64,000 nucleotides of DNA, taken from contig CANMTR010000008.1 of the NCBI GenBank assembly GCA_947500825.1, positions 84,607-148,606 on the forward strand, read 5' to 3'. The position numbers and the translations under genes are program-made. Source of the DNA: an uncultured Paracoccaceae bacterium (lineage in GTDB: Bacteria; Pseudomonadota; Alphaproteobacteria; Rhodobacterales; Rhodobacteraceae). The notes beneath the pieces were generated by a model. That model saw only the letters and a list, made by a program, of their open reading frames with translations, did not search any database and was not told the DNA's origin. Below are positions 7,685 to 17,204 of the stretch, in pieces; within the stretch, counting starts at the first letter, position 1, and every line of letters begins with the position of its first letter.

Positions 7685-10674
7685 GCCGCCACCGCATCCC
7701 CGGGCGGGGCCGCGTAGACGCGGGCCGGCCCGTCCAGTTTACCTTCGACGGGCGCAGCTACGACGGCCTTCAAGGCGACACGCTGGCCTCCGCGCTCCTG
7801 TCCCACGGCGTCCACCTGATGGGGCGGTCCTTCAAGTATCACCGCCCGCGCGGCCCCGTCACCGCCGGCTCGGAAGAGCCCAACGCGCTGGTGGGCACGT
7901 CGCGCGGGCCGGGCCGGACCGAGCCCAACACCCGCGCCACGGTGCAGGAGCTGCGCCATGGCCTCGTGGCCGAGAGCCAGAACCGCTGGCCGACCCTGTC
8001 GTTCGACGCCGGCGCGGTGAACGACGCGCTGTCGCCGCTCTTTTCCGCCGGGTTCTACTACAAGACCTTCATGTGGCCGCGAAACTTCTGGGACAAGGTC
8101 TACGAGCCGGTGATCCGCCGCGCCGCCGGTCTGGGCCGCGCGCCCACCGAGGAAGACCCCGACATCTATGCCTCCCGCTATGCCCATACGGACGTCCTCG
8201 TCGTGGGGGCGGGGCCCTCGGGCATCGCCGCCGCGCTCGCCGCCGCGCGGGCGGGCGCCTCCGTCACCCTGGCCGACGAGGGGACGGAGATTGGCGGCTC
8301 GCTCCTGTCCGATCCCGGCGTGGAGATCGACGGCAGTCCCGCGTGGGACTGGCTGGAGGACAGGGCCGCCGAGCTGCGCGACCTTGGCGTCACGCTGCTG
8401 ACCCGCACCACCGCCATCGGCTACTACCACCAGAACTTCCTCGGGCTGGTGGAGCGGCTGACCGACCACCTCGACGAGATCCCCCACGGCGCACCGCGCG
8501 AGCGGATGTGGCGCCTGCGCGCCGCGCGCGTGGTGCTGGCGCAGGGCGCGCTCGAACGCCCGCTCGTCTTCGACGGCAACGACAGGCCGGGCGTGATGCT
8601 GGCCGGCGCGGCGCAGACCTACCTCAACCGCTACGGCGTCGCGGTGGGGGAGCGGGCCGTCGTCGTCACCTCCCACGACAGCGCGTATTACGCGGCCTTC
8701 GATCTCGCCGATGCCGGTATCGCCGTCCCCGCGATCATCGACACGCGGGCCGAGATCCGGCCCGACCTCGCGAGCGAGGCGCGCCTGCGCGCCATCGAGG
8801 TGCTGTCGGGCCACACGGTCACCGCCACGTCGGGCCGCCTGTGCGTGGCCTCCGTCACGGCGAACCCGGTGACCGGGGGAGAGGTCGGCGAAGGGCGCCA
8901 GCTGCGCTGCGATTGCCTTCTCGTGTCAGGGGGTTGGACGCCGTCCCTGCACCTCTTCTCCCACACCAAGGCGAGCCTGTCGTGGGACGCGGAGGCGGGC
9001 ACCTTCCTGCCCGACCGCTCCCTCGAGGACCTTCACCTCGCCGGCGCGGGGCGGGGCCTGTGGGGCTATGCCGCGAGCCTCTCGGACGGGGCCGAGGCGG
9101 GTGCCGCCGCGGCCCATGCGCTGGGGCACGCGGCGCAGGCGACCGGCCTGCTGGTCGCGCGGGACCGTATCGGCACGGGCATCACCCACGGGCAACTGCC
9201 CACCCACCGCGCGCCCTCGCGGGTGCGGGCCTTCGTCGACTACCAGAACGACGTCACCGCCAAGGACATCAAGCTCGCCGTGAGCGAGGGCATGCGCTCC
9301 ATCGAGCACGTCAAGCGCTACACCACCACCGGCATGGCCACCGACCAGGGCAAGCTGTCGAATCTCAACGCCCTGGCCATCGCCGCCGACGCGCTGGGGA
9401 CCACGCCGCCGCAGGTGGGACTGACCACGTTCCGCCCGCCCTATACCCCCACCACCTTCGCCACCTTCGCGGGCTACCACCGCGGCGCGGCCTTCGAGGT
9501 GACGCGCCGCACCCCCATCGACGGCTGGGCCGAGGAGAACGGCGCGGTCTGGGAGCCGGTGGGCCAGTGGCGCCGGGCGCGGCACTTCCCCCAAGGCGAC
9601 GAAGACATGGACGCCGCGGTGGACCGCGAATGCCGCGCGGTGCGCGCGGGCGTGGGCATCTTCGACGCCTCGACCCTGGGCAAGATCGACGTGACCGGGC
9701 CCGATGCGGCCACCTTCATGAACCGGATGTACACCAACGCCTGGACCAAGCTCGCGCCGGGGCGCTGCCGCTACGGCCTCCTGCTGGGGGAGGACGGCTA
9801 CGTGCGCGACGACGGCGTGGTGGGCCGCATGGCCGAGGACCGCTTCCACGTCACCACCACCACCGGGGGCGCCGCGCGGGTGCTGACCATGATGGAGGAC
9901 TACCTCCAGACCGAATGGCCCGACCTCGACGTGTGGCTCACCTCCACCACGGAGCACTGGGCGGTGGTGGCGCTGAACGGCCCCCGCGCGCGCGACGTGC
10001 TCGCGCCGCTGGTCGAGGGGCTCGACATCTCGGGCGAGGCCTTTCCGATGATGTCGGTGGCCGAGTGCACGGTCGCGGGGTTCCCCGCGCGGCTCTTTCG
10101 CCTCAGCTTCACCGGCGAGCTGGGATACGAGATCAACGTGCCGGCCCGCCATGGCCGGGCCCTGTGGGAGGCACTGATGGCGGCGGGGGCGGACCATGGC
10201 ATCACCCCCTACGGCACCGAGGCGATGCATGTCCTGCGCGCCGAAAAGGGCTTCATCATCGTGGGCCAGGACACCGACGGCACCGTGACGCCGGAGGATC
10301 TCGGGCTGGGCTGGACCATCGGCAAGACGAAGGAGGACTTCGTGGGTATGCGGTCCCTCTCGCGCCCCGACCTGGTGGCGCGGGGGCGCAAGCAGTTCGT
10401 GGGCCTCCTGACGGCCGACGGCGCGGTGCGGCTGGAGGAGGGGGCGCAGATCGTGGACGACCCCGACCAGCCCCTGCCCATGCGGATGATCGGCCACGTC
10501 ACGTCGAGCTACAACAGCGCGGCGCTGGGGCGCTCCATCGCGCTCGCCGTTGTCGAGAACGGGCGCGAGCGGATGGGCGAGACGGTCCATATCCCCATGC
10601 CCGAGGGCAACGTGGAGGCCACCATCGCGCCCGGCGTGTTCTACGACCCCGACGGCGGGCGGGCGAAACTTTGA
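7681..10674 (+). CDS. soxA: Sarcosine oxidase subunit alpha
   Basis: A 997-residue protein with full family architecture. An N-terminal 2Fe-2S-like fold (about 1-100; GDTLASALLSHGVHLMGRSF) is followed by the NAD(P)/FAD Rossmann motif VVGAGPSGIAAALAAARAGA at about 172-191. The C-terminal GcvT-like tetrahydrofolate-binding domain begins near 620. It transfers the methyl-derived C1 unit to tetrahydrofolate as 5,10-methylene-THF while sarcosine is oxidised. The start overlaps the soxD stop (ATGA), indicating coupled translation. Nothing is broken or missing. Confidence 0.95.
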   Translation: MSRHRIPGRGRVDAGRPVQFTFDGRSYDGLQGDTLASALLSHGVHLMGRSFKYHRPRGPVTAGSEEPNALVGTSRGPGRTEPNTRATVQELRHGLVAESQNRWPTLSFDAGAVNDALSPLFSAGFYYKTFMWPRNFWDKVYEPVIRRAAGLGRAPTEEDPDIYASRYAHTDVLVVGAGPSGIAAALAAARAGASVTLADEGTEIGGSLLSDPGVEIDGSPAWDWLEDRAAELRDLGVTLLTRTTAIGYYHQNFLGLVERLTDHLDEIPHGAPRERMWRLRAARVVLAQGALERPLVFDGNDRPGVMLAGAAQTYLNRYGVAVGERAVVVTSHDSAYYAAFDLADAGIAVPAIIDTRAEIRPDLASEARLRAIEVLSGHTVTATSGRLCVASVTANPVTGGEVGEGRQLRCDCLLVSGGWTPSLHLFSHTKASLSWDAEAGTFLPDRSLEDLHLAGAGRGLWGYAASLSDGAEAGAAAAHALGHAAQATGLLVARDRIGTGITHGQLPTHRAPSRVRAFVDYQNDVTAKDIKLAVSEGMRSIEHVKRYTTTGMATDQGKLSNLNALAIAADALGTTPPQVGLTTFRPPYTPTTFATFAGYHRGAAFEVTRRTPIDGWAEENGAVWEPVGQWRRARHFPQGDEDMDAAVDRECRAVRAGVGIFDASTLGKIDVTGPDAATFMNRMYTNAWTKLAPGRCRYGLLLGEDGYVRDDGVVGRMAEDRFHVTTTTGGAARVLTMMEDYLQTEWPDLDVWLTSTTEHWAVVALNGPRARDVLAPLVEGLDISGEAFPMMSVAECTVAGFPARLFRLSFTGELGYEINVPARHGRALWEALMAAGADHGITPYGTEAMHVLRAEKGFIIVGQDTDGTVTPEDLGLGWTIGKTKEDFVGMRSLSRPDLVARGRKQFVGLLTADGAVRLEEGAQIVDDPDQPLPMRMIGHVTSSYNSAALGRSIALAVVENGRERMGETVHIPMPEGNVEATIAPGVFYDPDGGRAKL

Positions 10675-10688
10675 GCGGAGGAGCGCAG

Positions 10689-11201
10689 ATGGGTGCGACG
10701 CACGTGCCGATGGTGGAGGATCTGCCCCCCCGCCACCGCCTGTCCCTGCGCGTGCGCGAGGGGGGCCGCGGGGCCGTCGGCGCGGCGCTCGGCCTCGACC
10801 TGCCGGAGCGGGTCGGCGAGCGGGCGCGCGGCGGCGGGCGCGAGGCGCTGTGCCTCGGCCCGGACGAGTGGCTGATCGAGGCGGAGGAGGCGGACGCCGC
10901 CGCCCTGGCCCGGGCGCTGGGGGGCGTGGACGTCTCCCACGCGGCCGTCGACATCTCCGACAGGGAGGTGGGGTTTCGCGTCTCGGGGCCGGGGACGCTC
11001 GCGCTCCTGGCCATGGGATGCCCCCGCGACGTGGCCCGGATCGCGCCCGGTCGGGGGGCGCGGACGATCTTCCACGGGGCTTCCGTCGTGATCCGGCGCG
11101 AGGCGGAGGAGGAGGTGCGCATTGACATCTGGCGCTCCGTCGCGCCGCATGTGCGCGCCCTGATGGAGACCGGCCTGAAGGAGCTGCGCGCCGGCCTCTG
11201 A
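10689..11201 (+). CDS. soxG: Sarcosine oxidase subunit gamma
   Basis: A 170-residue protein with the gamma-subunit pattern: LCLGPDEWLIEA, VDVSHAAVDISDREVGFRVSG (a GcvT-related fold) and a C-terminal EVRIDIWRSVAPHVRALME. It completes the heterotetramer. A strong GGAGGAG Shine-Dalgarno sits 8 bases upstream of the ATG at 10689, 14 bases after soxA. Gamma is the least conserved subunit, so the assignment leans on both motif and position. Confidence 0.93.
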   Translation: MGATHVPMVEDLPPRHRLSLRVREGGRGAVGAALGLDLPERVGERARGGGREALCLGPDEWLIEAEEADAAALARALGGVDVSHAAVDISDREVGFRVSGPGTLALLAMGCPRDVARIAPGRGARTIFHGASVVIRREAEEEVRIDIWRSVAPHVRALMETGLKELRAGL

Positions 11202-11255
11202 CCCAAGGCCCCGCGGGGTCGAGATGCCGCGCGCCCGCGCGGGGAAAGGCCGACC

Positions 11256-12659
11256 ATGTCCGTCTCCGTCTTCGAGCTCTTCAAGCCCGGGATCGGGCCG
11301 TCTTCGTCCCACACGATGGGGCCGATGGTGGCGGCGCGGCGCTTCCTGGACGACCTGCGCGGCGGGGCGGAGCGCATCCCCGGCGCCGACGCCCCGGCGG
11401 CGATCCGCGCCTCCCTCCACGGCTCGCTGGCCTTCACCGGCAAGGGACACGCGAGCGACCGGGCGGTGATGCTGGGCCTGCTGGGCTTCGACCCCGCCAC
11501 GGTCGACCCGGACGCGGCCGAGGCGGCGCTCGCGCGCCTGCACGAAACGCGCCGGCTCCACCCCGAGAGCCTGCCGGAGATGGCCTTCGACCCTGCCGCC
11601 GACCTGGTCTTCGACTACGACACCGTGCTGCCGCTCCATGCCAACGGCATGGTTCTGCGCGCCTTCGACAGGCGCGGGGCGCCCGCCCTGACGCGGACCT
11701 ACTACTCCGTGGGGGGCGGCTTCGTGCTGACCGACGAGGAGCTCCAGGCCGAGCGGGAGGGGACCGGGCGGCCCGCCCCGGGCCCGACGCTGCCCTGGCC
11801 CTTCGCTTCCGCCCGGGAAATGCTTGAGATGGGACGGTCCTCGGGGCTGACGATCGCGGCGATGACGCGGGCGAACGAGGAGGCGCGGGCCGCCCGGGAC
11901 GAGGTGGATGCACGGCTCGACCTGATCTCGGAGGCGATGGATGACAGCATCGACCGGGGGCTGGCGCAGACGGGTGTGCTGCCGGGGGGGCTGAAGGTGC
12001 GCAGGCGCGCCCACGACATCCACGAGAAGCTCGAGGCGGAAGCGTTCTCGAACCAGAAGCTGCCCCATTCGGGCAACGAGTGGCTGTCGGTCTATGCCAT
12101 GGCGGTGAACGAGGAAAACGCGGCCGGGGGGCGGATCGTGACGGCGCCCACCAACGGTGCCGCGGGGACGGTGCCGGCGGTGCTGCGGTACTGGCGCGAT
12201 CAGTGCGGGGGATTGTCGGAGGCGGGGCGGCGCGATTTTTTGCTGACCGCGGCGGCGATCGGGGGGATATTGAAGGCGAACGCCTCGATCTCGGGCGCGG
12301 AAGTGGGCTGCCAGGGGGAGGTGGGCAGTGCCGCGGCGATGGCCGCGGCGGGCCTGTGCGCCGTCCAGGGCGGCACCAACGAGCAGATCGAGAACGCCGC
12401 CGAGATCGCGCTGGAGCACCACCTGGGCATGACCTGTGACCCCGCGGCGGGGCTGGTGCAGGTGCCCTGCATCGAGCGCAACGCGCTCGGGGCGATCAAA
12501 GCGGTATCGGCGGCGGCGCTGGCGCTGCGGGGGGACGGGACGCATTTCATGCCGCTCGACAACTGCATCGCGGTGATGCTGCAGACCGGGCGCGACATGG
12601 ACGCGAAGTACAAGGAGACCTCCACCGGAGGGATCGCGGTGAACCTGCCCGAGTGCTGA
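11256..12659 (+). CDS. sdaA: L-serine ammonia-lyase (iron-sulfur dependent)
   Basis: A 467-residue single-chain bacterial L-serine dehydratase: beta domain at the N-terminus ([20 protein letters not shown]), alpha domain at the C-terminus. The cluster-binding Cys are visible in [25 protein letters not shown] and QVPCIERN. It converts L-serine to pyruvate and ammonia using a labile [4Fe-4S] cluster. It follows soxG by 54 bases and fits the pathway: sarcosine gives glycine plus methylene-THF, serine hydroxymethyltransferase (not in this window) joins them to serine, and SdaA feeds pyruvate. Confidence 0.94.
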   Translation: MSVSVFELFKPGIGPSSSHTMGPMVAARRFLDDLRGGAERIPGADAPAAIRASLHGSLAFTGKGHASDRAVMLGLLGFDPATVDPDAAEAALARLHETRRLHPESLPEMAFDPAADLVFDYDTVLPLHANGMVLRAFDRRGAPALTRTYYSVGGGFVLTDEELQAEREGTGRPAPGPTLPWPFASAREMLEMGRSSGLTIAAMTRANEEARAARDEVDARLDLISEAMDDSIDRGLAQTGVLPGGLKVRRRAHDIHEKLEAEAFSNQKLPHSGNEWLSVYAMAVNEENAAGGRIVTAPTNGAAGTVPAVLRYWRDQCGGLSEAGRRDFLLTAAAIGGILKANASISGAEVGCQGEVGSAAAMAAAGLCAVQGGTNEQIENAAEIALEHHLGMTCDPAAGLVQVPCIERNALGAIKAVSAAALALRGDGTHFMPLDNCIAVMLQTGRDMDAKYKETSTGGIAVNLPEC

Positions 12660-13034
12660 AAACCCCGCCCCGCCCACGCCCCGCCCACGCCGGGCACGTG
12701 CCGGACCCGCGCCCCGCAGGGGCCGCACCGTCGCCCCGCCCGCGCCCCGCATCCGCCCGACGCGCGCCCCGACAGGGCCGGCGGCGCCCGTAGGCCGGGC
12801 CCGGGCGCTCCTGCCGCGACCGTCTGCGAGACCAAGCGGTCGGCGTGGAAGCTGCCGACGTTCCCGAAGGCGCCGGTCGGCGTCTGGCCTTTCGAGAAGG
12901 TAACCGATGCGCCCGTCGTCCGGAGTCCGCACGCTGCCGGTCTGTGCGGTCGGGGCCGGGCGGCGGGGGCTGCTGGACACGGGGGCCCGCATGGGCCAAG
13001 GGCGAGGGTCTGACCGATCGGAGGGGCTCCGCCC
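12660..13034. other. 375-base intergenic region, no gene found
   Basis: Extremely C-rich on the plus strand with short imperfect repeats of CCCCGCCC/CGCCCACGCC just after sdaA. No frame with family resemblance was found on either strand, and no convincing hairpin followed by a T run. The GGAGGGG at about 13019-13025 is the Shine-Dalgarno of the next gene. Confidence 0.5.
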
Positions 13035-14078
13035 ATGCGCGCGATCCTGACCGTCCTTTTATGCCTTGCCGTGGCGGTGCCGGTTGCGGCGACGTTCCTG
13101 CCGCTCTGGCGCACCGACGCCTGGTGGGTGCGGATGGCCGATTTTCCGCGCCTGCAATACACGGTTGCGCTGGTGGCGGTGCTGGGCGCGGTGGCGCTGG
13201 CGCGGCCGGTGTCCCGGCGCCTGCGGATGGTGCTGGGGGCGATGGCCGTGGCGGCGCTGGCCTTCGACGTGGCCAAGATCGGGCACTACTTCATCGGCGC
13301 GCCGCCCCGGGCCGAGGCCTGCCCCGAGGGGCAGCGGCTGAGCCTGATGGTGGCCAACGTCAAGCTGGAGAACCGCCACGCCGAGGAGCTTCTGGCGATC
13401 GTGCGGGAGCGCGACCCGGACCTGCTGCTGGCGCTGGAGACCAACGCGTGGTGGAACGCGCGGCTGGCGCGGCTGTCGGACCGGCTGCCCCACGGGCTGG
13501 CCCAGATCACCGGCAGTTATTTCGGGATGCACCTTCTGTCGCGCTGGCCCCTGTCGGACGCGCGGGCCGTGTTCGCCGCCGACCAGGGCGTGCCGGCGCT
13601 GCTGGCGACCGTGTCGCCGCCCTCGGGCGAGGCGGTCCGGCTGATCGGGCTGCACCCTCGTCCGCCCCATCCGGGACAGTCCTCGCGCGGGCGGGACGCG
13701 CAACTGATGTGGGCGGCGCTGGAGGCGCGGGAGGCGGCGCTGCCGGTGGTGCTGGCGGGCGACCTGAACGCGGTGCCCTGGGAGCGGGGCGTGGAGCGGA
13801 TGCGGCGCATCGCGGGCCTTATCGACCCGCGCGCGAGCCTCGGGTTCCTGCCCACCTACGACGCGCAGTCGTGGTGGATGGCCTGGCCGCTCGACCAGGT
13901 GCTGCACCAGGAGGGCCTGTCGGTGACATCGCTCGAGGTGCTGCCCGGCTTCGGCTCGGACCATTTCCCCGTGGAGGCGGAACTGTGCCGCCGCCCAGCC
14001 GGCCGGGAGGCGCCCGAACCGGAGGCGGGCGACCTGGAGCGGGCGCGCGAGCTGCTGGAGGCGGTGGGCGCGCGCTAG
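13035..14078 (+). CDS. Membrane-anchored endonuclease/exonuclease/phosphatase-fold protein
   Basis: A 347-residue protein. Three N-terminal hydrophobic segments (about 3-22, 42-57, 64-82) are followed by an EEP-fold domain from about 98. Catalytic-type motifs are visible: MVANVKLENR (metal-side Asn), LLLALETNAWW (Glu), LIGLHPRPPHPG (His), VLAGDLNAVPW (Asp/Asn) and FGSDHFPVEAEL (final Asp-His pair). Thus a divalent-metal phosphodiesterase or phosphatase facing the periplasm or membrane surface; the substrate is not predictable. Its TAG stop overlaps the TAG stop of the convergent DMT transporter on the palindrome CTAG at 14075-14078. Confidence 0.85.
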   Translation: MRAILTVLLCLAVAVPVAATFLPLWRTDAWWVRMADFPRLQYTVALVAVLGAVALARPVSRRLRMVLGAMAVAALAFDVAKIGHYFIGAPPRAEACPEGQRLSLMVANVKLENRHAEELLAIVRERDPDLLLALETNAWWNARLARLSDRLPHGLAQITGSYFGMHLLSRWPLSDARAVFAADQGVPALLATVSPPSGEAVRLIGLHPRPPHPGQSSRGRDAQLMWAALEAREAALPVVLAGDLNAVPWERGVERMRRIAGLIDPRASLGFLPTYDAQSWWMAWPLDQVLHQEGLSVTSLEVLPGFGSDHFPVEAELCRRPAGREAPEPEAGDLERARELLEAVGAR

Positions 14079-14998
14079 CCCGCGCGGCTCATCAGGAGCG
14101 AGCCCAGGCCGATCAGCGCGATCCCCGCCGCCTCGGCCGGGCCGGGCGCGGTGCCGAAGAGGAGCGCCCCCCACAGGACGGCGAAGGCCAGGTAGGCGTT
14201 GTCGAACATCCCCACCAGGGGGGCCGGGGCCGACTGGTAGGCGCGTGCCACCAGGGTCGCGATGACGGCGAGGAGCACGGCGAGAAGCCCGATCAGGATC
14301 GCGTCCTCGCGCGTGACCTCGCGCCACTGGGCCAGCACGAAGCCGGTGCCGCCCGGGTGGACGAGCCCCAGCCCCGCGACCCAGGCCGCGCCCGCGACCG
14401 CGAGCACCGCGTTGAGGTTGAAGGCCATGGTCAGCGCCGCCTCGTCCCTGAGCCGCGTCTCGGTCAGGAGGGCGGCGAGGGCGTAGCACAGGGCCGCGCC
14501 CAGGGGCAGGGCGAACCAGGCGGAGGCCATGCCCGCGCCGGGGCGCAGCACCACCGCGACGCCCGCGAGGCCGAGGCCGAGCGCGCCCCAGCCGGCCCGG
14601 CCGAGGCGCCGGCCGAGCCAGGCGCGCGCCATCAGGGCCATCCACAGGGGCGCGGTGTAGAATCCCGCCGCCGCCACCGCGAAGGGCAGGACCGGCAGCG
14701 ACGCGTAGTAGAGAAACCACATGGCCGCCAGGCACAGGCTGCGCGCCGTCACCCAGCCCGGGCGGCGGGGGCGCAGGCCGGAGCGGCTGCTGGCCGAGCA
14801 GGCCAGCGCCAGCAGGAACCCCGCCGCCACCGAGCGCAGGCAGACGAGCTGGCCCAGGGCGAGCCGGTCGCCCAGGAGCTTGACCACCGAGTCCGACAGC
14901 GACAGGAGCGCCACGGCGAGGGTGATCGCGAGGATGCCCGACAGCCGTGCGCCGGGGGGAGAGGACCGAACCTCTCCGAATGCATTGATCCGTGTCAT
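14075..14998 (-). CDS. DMT-superfamily (EamA) transporter
   Basis: A 307-residue integral membrane protein with two EamA repeats and about ten hydrophobic helices. The first repeat includes LLSLSDSVVKLLGDRLALGQ and the second ends GTAPGPAEAAGIALIGLGSLL. The family exports metabolites, often amino acids, across the inner membrane; the cargo is unknown. The ATG at 14998 is the last in-frame Met before the hydrophobic start. It is divergent from a LysR regulator whose start is 69 bases away, so that regulator is a plausible controller. Confidence 0.85.
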   Translation of the reverse strand: MTRINAFGEVRSSPPGARLSGILAITLAVALLSLSDSVVKLLGDRLALGQLVCLRSVAAGFLLALACSASSRSGLRPRRPGWVTARSLCLAAMWFLYYASLPVLPFAVAAAGFYTAPLWMALMARAWLGRRLGRAGWGALGLGLAGVAVVLRPGAGMASAWFALPLGAALCYALAALLTETRLRDEAALTMAFNLNAVLAVAGAAWVAGLGLVHPGGTGFVLAQWREVTREDAILIGLLAVLLAVIATLVARAYQSAPAPLVGMFDNAYLAFAVLWGALLFGTAPGPAEAAGIALIGLGSLLMSRAG

Positions 14999-15067
14999 GG
15001 GAGCGGGATAGCCTGCCGGGCGGCGGCCCCCTATCGAGTTGTCGTCGGATTTCCATGAGGTGAGGTC

Positions 15068-15964
15068 ATGCAAACACCGCGCCTGCCGCCCCTGTCGAGC
15101 CTGCGCCCCTTCGAGGCGACGGTCCGGCGCGGCAGCGTCACCCTGGCCGCCGCCGAGCTGGGCCTGACGCAGACGGCGGTGAGCAAGCAGATCCGCGCGA
15201 TCGAGCGCGACATCGGCCGGCCCCTGTTCGAGCGGCGCAACCGCGCCGTGGTGCCCACCGGGGAGGGGGCGCGGCTGGCGCGGATCGTGCGCGAGGCCCT
15301 GGGCGACATCGCCGCCGAGGCGGGGCGGCTGCGCGGACGGGCCGGGCCGGGCGAGGTGGTGCTGCACTGCCAGCTTTGCGAGGCGTTCTACTGGCTGATG
15401 CCGCGGCTGTCGCGGTTCCACGAGGCGCATCCGGGGGTGGAGCTGCGGGTGGTGTCGTCCATGCGGCCGCTGACGGAGGCCACCGGGCCCTTCGACGTGG
15501 CGTTGCAGACCACGGGGCGCCCGTCGGAGGGGGCGCGGCTGGCCTTCACCGCCGCGGACACGATCCTGCCGGTCTGCGCGCCGGGGCTGGTGGCGGGGCG
15601 TGACCTGCCGCTGGCGCCGGGCGACCTGGCGGCGTTCCCGCTCCTGTCGCACCGGGCGGTGCCCCAGGATTGGGCGGACTGGGCCGACTGGTTCGCCGCG
15701 CAGGAGCTGGAGGTGCCGGGGGGCGCGGGGCGGATCGGCTACGACAGCTTTCCGCTGGTGCTGCAGGCGGCGGTCGCCGGGCAGGGCATGGCGCTGGGAT
15801 GGGGCCGCACGGTGGAGGGGCTGGTGGCGGACGGCAAGCTGGTCGCGCCCTGCGCCGAGGCGATGGCGCGGCCCGCCGAGATCTCGGTGTTCCGCGCCGG
15901 CCACGGGGCGCGGTCGCCGGGAGCGCGCGCGCTGCTCGACTGGCTGGCGGCAGAGTTGGCGTGA
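15068..15964 (+). CDS. LysR-family transcriptional regulator (GcvA-like)
   Basis: A 298-residue LysR regulator. The N-terminal winged HTH (about 10-65: LRPFEATVRRGSVTLAAAEL, LTQTAVSKQIRAIE, LFERRNRAVVPTGEG) is followed by a substrate-binding domain with LPLAPGDLAAFPLLSH and VLQAAVAGQGMALGWGR. The WADWADWF motif near residue 205 is common in GcvA-like members. A GAGGTGAGG Shine-Dalgarno precedes the ATG. It lies divergent to the DMT transporter and directly upstream (37 bases) of an M20 hydrolase on the same strand, so both are candidate targets. The inducer is unknown. Confidence 0.9.
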   Translation: MQTPRLPPLSSLRPFEATVRRGSVTLAAAELGLTQTAVSKQIRAIERDIGRPLFERRNRAVVPTGEGARLARIVREALGDIAAEAGRLRGRAGPGEVVLHCQLCEAFYWLMPRLSRFHEAHPGVELRVVSSMRPLTEATGPFDVALQTTGRPSEGARLAFTAADTILPVCAPGLVAGRDLPLAPGDLAAFPLLSHRAVPQDWADWADWFAAQELEVPGGAGRIGYDSFPLVLQAAVAGQGMALGWGRTVEGLVADGKLVAPCAEAMARPAEISVFRAGHGARSPGARALLDWLAAELA

Positions 15965-16001
15965 CTGGACGGCGACGCGCGACGGGGGCAGGGTCGCGGC
16001 G

Positions 16002-17192
16002 ATGACACGGGAGACGGACATGGCGGATCTGGACGCGGTGGTGGCCTGGCGGCGGGAGCTGCACCGCCACCCCGAGCTTGCCTTCGAGGAGGTGTGGACG
16101 CGCGACTTCGTGGCCGCGCGGCTGGCGGAGATGGGCGTGGACGAGATCACGCCCCTCGCCGGGACGGGGCTGGTGGCGCGGATCGCGGGGCGCGCGGGAG
16201 GTCACGCGGTGGCAGGTCGCGCCGGGGGCGGCGCGGTGGCGCTGCGCGCCGACATGGACGCGCTGCCGATCACCGAGGCGACGGGAGTGGCCCATGCCTC
16301 CCTCACGCCGGGCGTGATGCATGCCTGCGGGCACGACGGGCATACCGCGATGCTGCTGGGCGCGGGGCGGGAGCTGGCCGCGGCGCGGGACTTCGACGGG
16401 GAGGTGTTCCTGGTGTTCCAGCCCGCCGAGGAGAACGGCCACGGCGGGGGCGCGCGGATGGTGGCCGAGGGGCTGATGGACCGGATCGGGGACGCGGCGA
16501 TCTTCGGGCTGCACAACTGGCCGGGGATGGAGCTGGGCCGGTTCGGGGCGCTGCCGGGACCGGCCATGGCCTCGATGGACACGTTCGACGTAAGGATCAC
16601 GGGCCGGGGCGGGCACGCGGCCATGCCCGAGCAGACCCGCGACCCGGTGGTGGCGGGTGCGGCGCTGGTGGGGGCGCTGCAGGCCGTCGTCAGCCGCTCG
16701 GTCGCGGCCACCGAGGCGCTGGTCGTGTCGGTCACCCAGGTCCATGCCGGCGACGCCTACAACCTGATCCCCGAGACGCTGCGGCTGGCGGGCACGGTGC
16801 GGACCCTGTCGGCGCGAGTGCGCGACCATGCCGAGGCCCGCCTGCGCGAGACGGTCGCCGGGGTGGCCGCGCTCCACGGCGTGGCGGCGGAGGTGAGCTA
16901 TCGCCGGTCCTACCCCGTCACGGTGAACGCCGCGGCGCAGGCCGCGACGGCGCAGGCGGCGGCGCGCGACGCCGGCCTGGAGGTGGCGGAGGGGCTGGCG
17001 CCGTCGATGGGATCGGAGGACTTCGCCTACATGCTGGAGGCGCGGCGGGGCGCCTATGGCTGGCTGGGCGCTGGCCCGACCGAGGGCGGCCGCCAACTGC
17101 ACAGCCCGCATTACGATTTCGACGACGCGCTGATCCCGCCGGGGGTGGCGTGGTGGCGCGCGCTGGTGGCGCGGGAGCTCGGGGCGGGCTGA
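16002..17192 (+). CDS. M20-family amidohydrolase (hippurate hydrolase/aminoacylase-like)
   Basis: A 396-residue metallopeptidase-fold protein: HRHPELAFEE start motif, ALRADMDALPI, HACGHDGHTAML (metal His/Asp), FQPAEENGHGGGARM (catalytic Glu and metal ligand), a lid domain with ITGRGGHAAMPEQTRDP, and the final metal motif APSMGSEDFAYML. These enzymes remove N-acyl groups from amino acids in the cytoplasm. An in-frame ATG at 16020 (390 residues, closer to the family norm) is an alternative start with GGGAGACGG just upstream. The preceding LysR gene and the DMT exporter suggest an N-acyl amino-acid module. Substrate unknown. Confidence 0.88.
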   Translation: MTRETDMADLDAVVAWRRELHRHPELAFEEVWTRDFVAARLAEMGVDEITPLAGTGLVARIAGRAGGHAVAGRAGGGAVALRADMDALPITEATGVAHASLTPGVMHACGHDGHTAMLLGAGRELAAARDFDGEVFLVFQPAEENGHGGGARMVAEGLMDRIGDAAIFGLHNWPGMELGRFGALPGPAMASMDTFDVRITGRGGHAAMPEQTRDPVVAGAALVGALQAVVSRSVAATEALVVSVTQVHAGDAYNLIPETLRLAGTVRTLSARVRDHAEARLRETVAGVAALHGVAAEVSYRRSYPVTVNAAAQAATAQAAARDAGLEVAEGLAPSMGSEDFAYMLEARRGAYGWLGAGPTEGGRQLHSPHYDFDDALIPPGVAWWRALVARELGAG

Positions 17193-17204
17193 GCGCCCGC
17201 CCCC

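Noticed and set aside
8926..10590. Long open frame antisense to soxA (and a second long frame shifted on the same strand)
   Set aside because: Composition is typical of the complement of a GC-rich gene (His, Arg, Gly, Val rich), with no domain and no start context. The sense frame is a full-length soxA.
12660..12800. C-rich short repeats as a CRISPR or tandem-repeat array
   Set aside because: The CGCCC/CCGCCC runs are irregular, very short and without spacers; they are simple base-composition bias.
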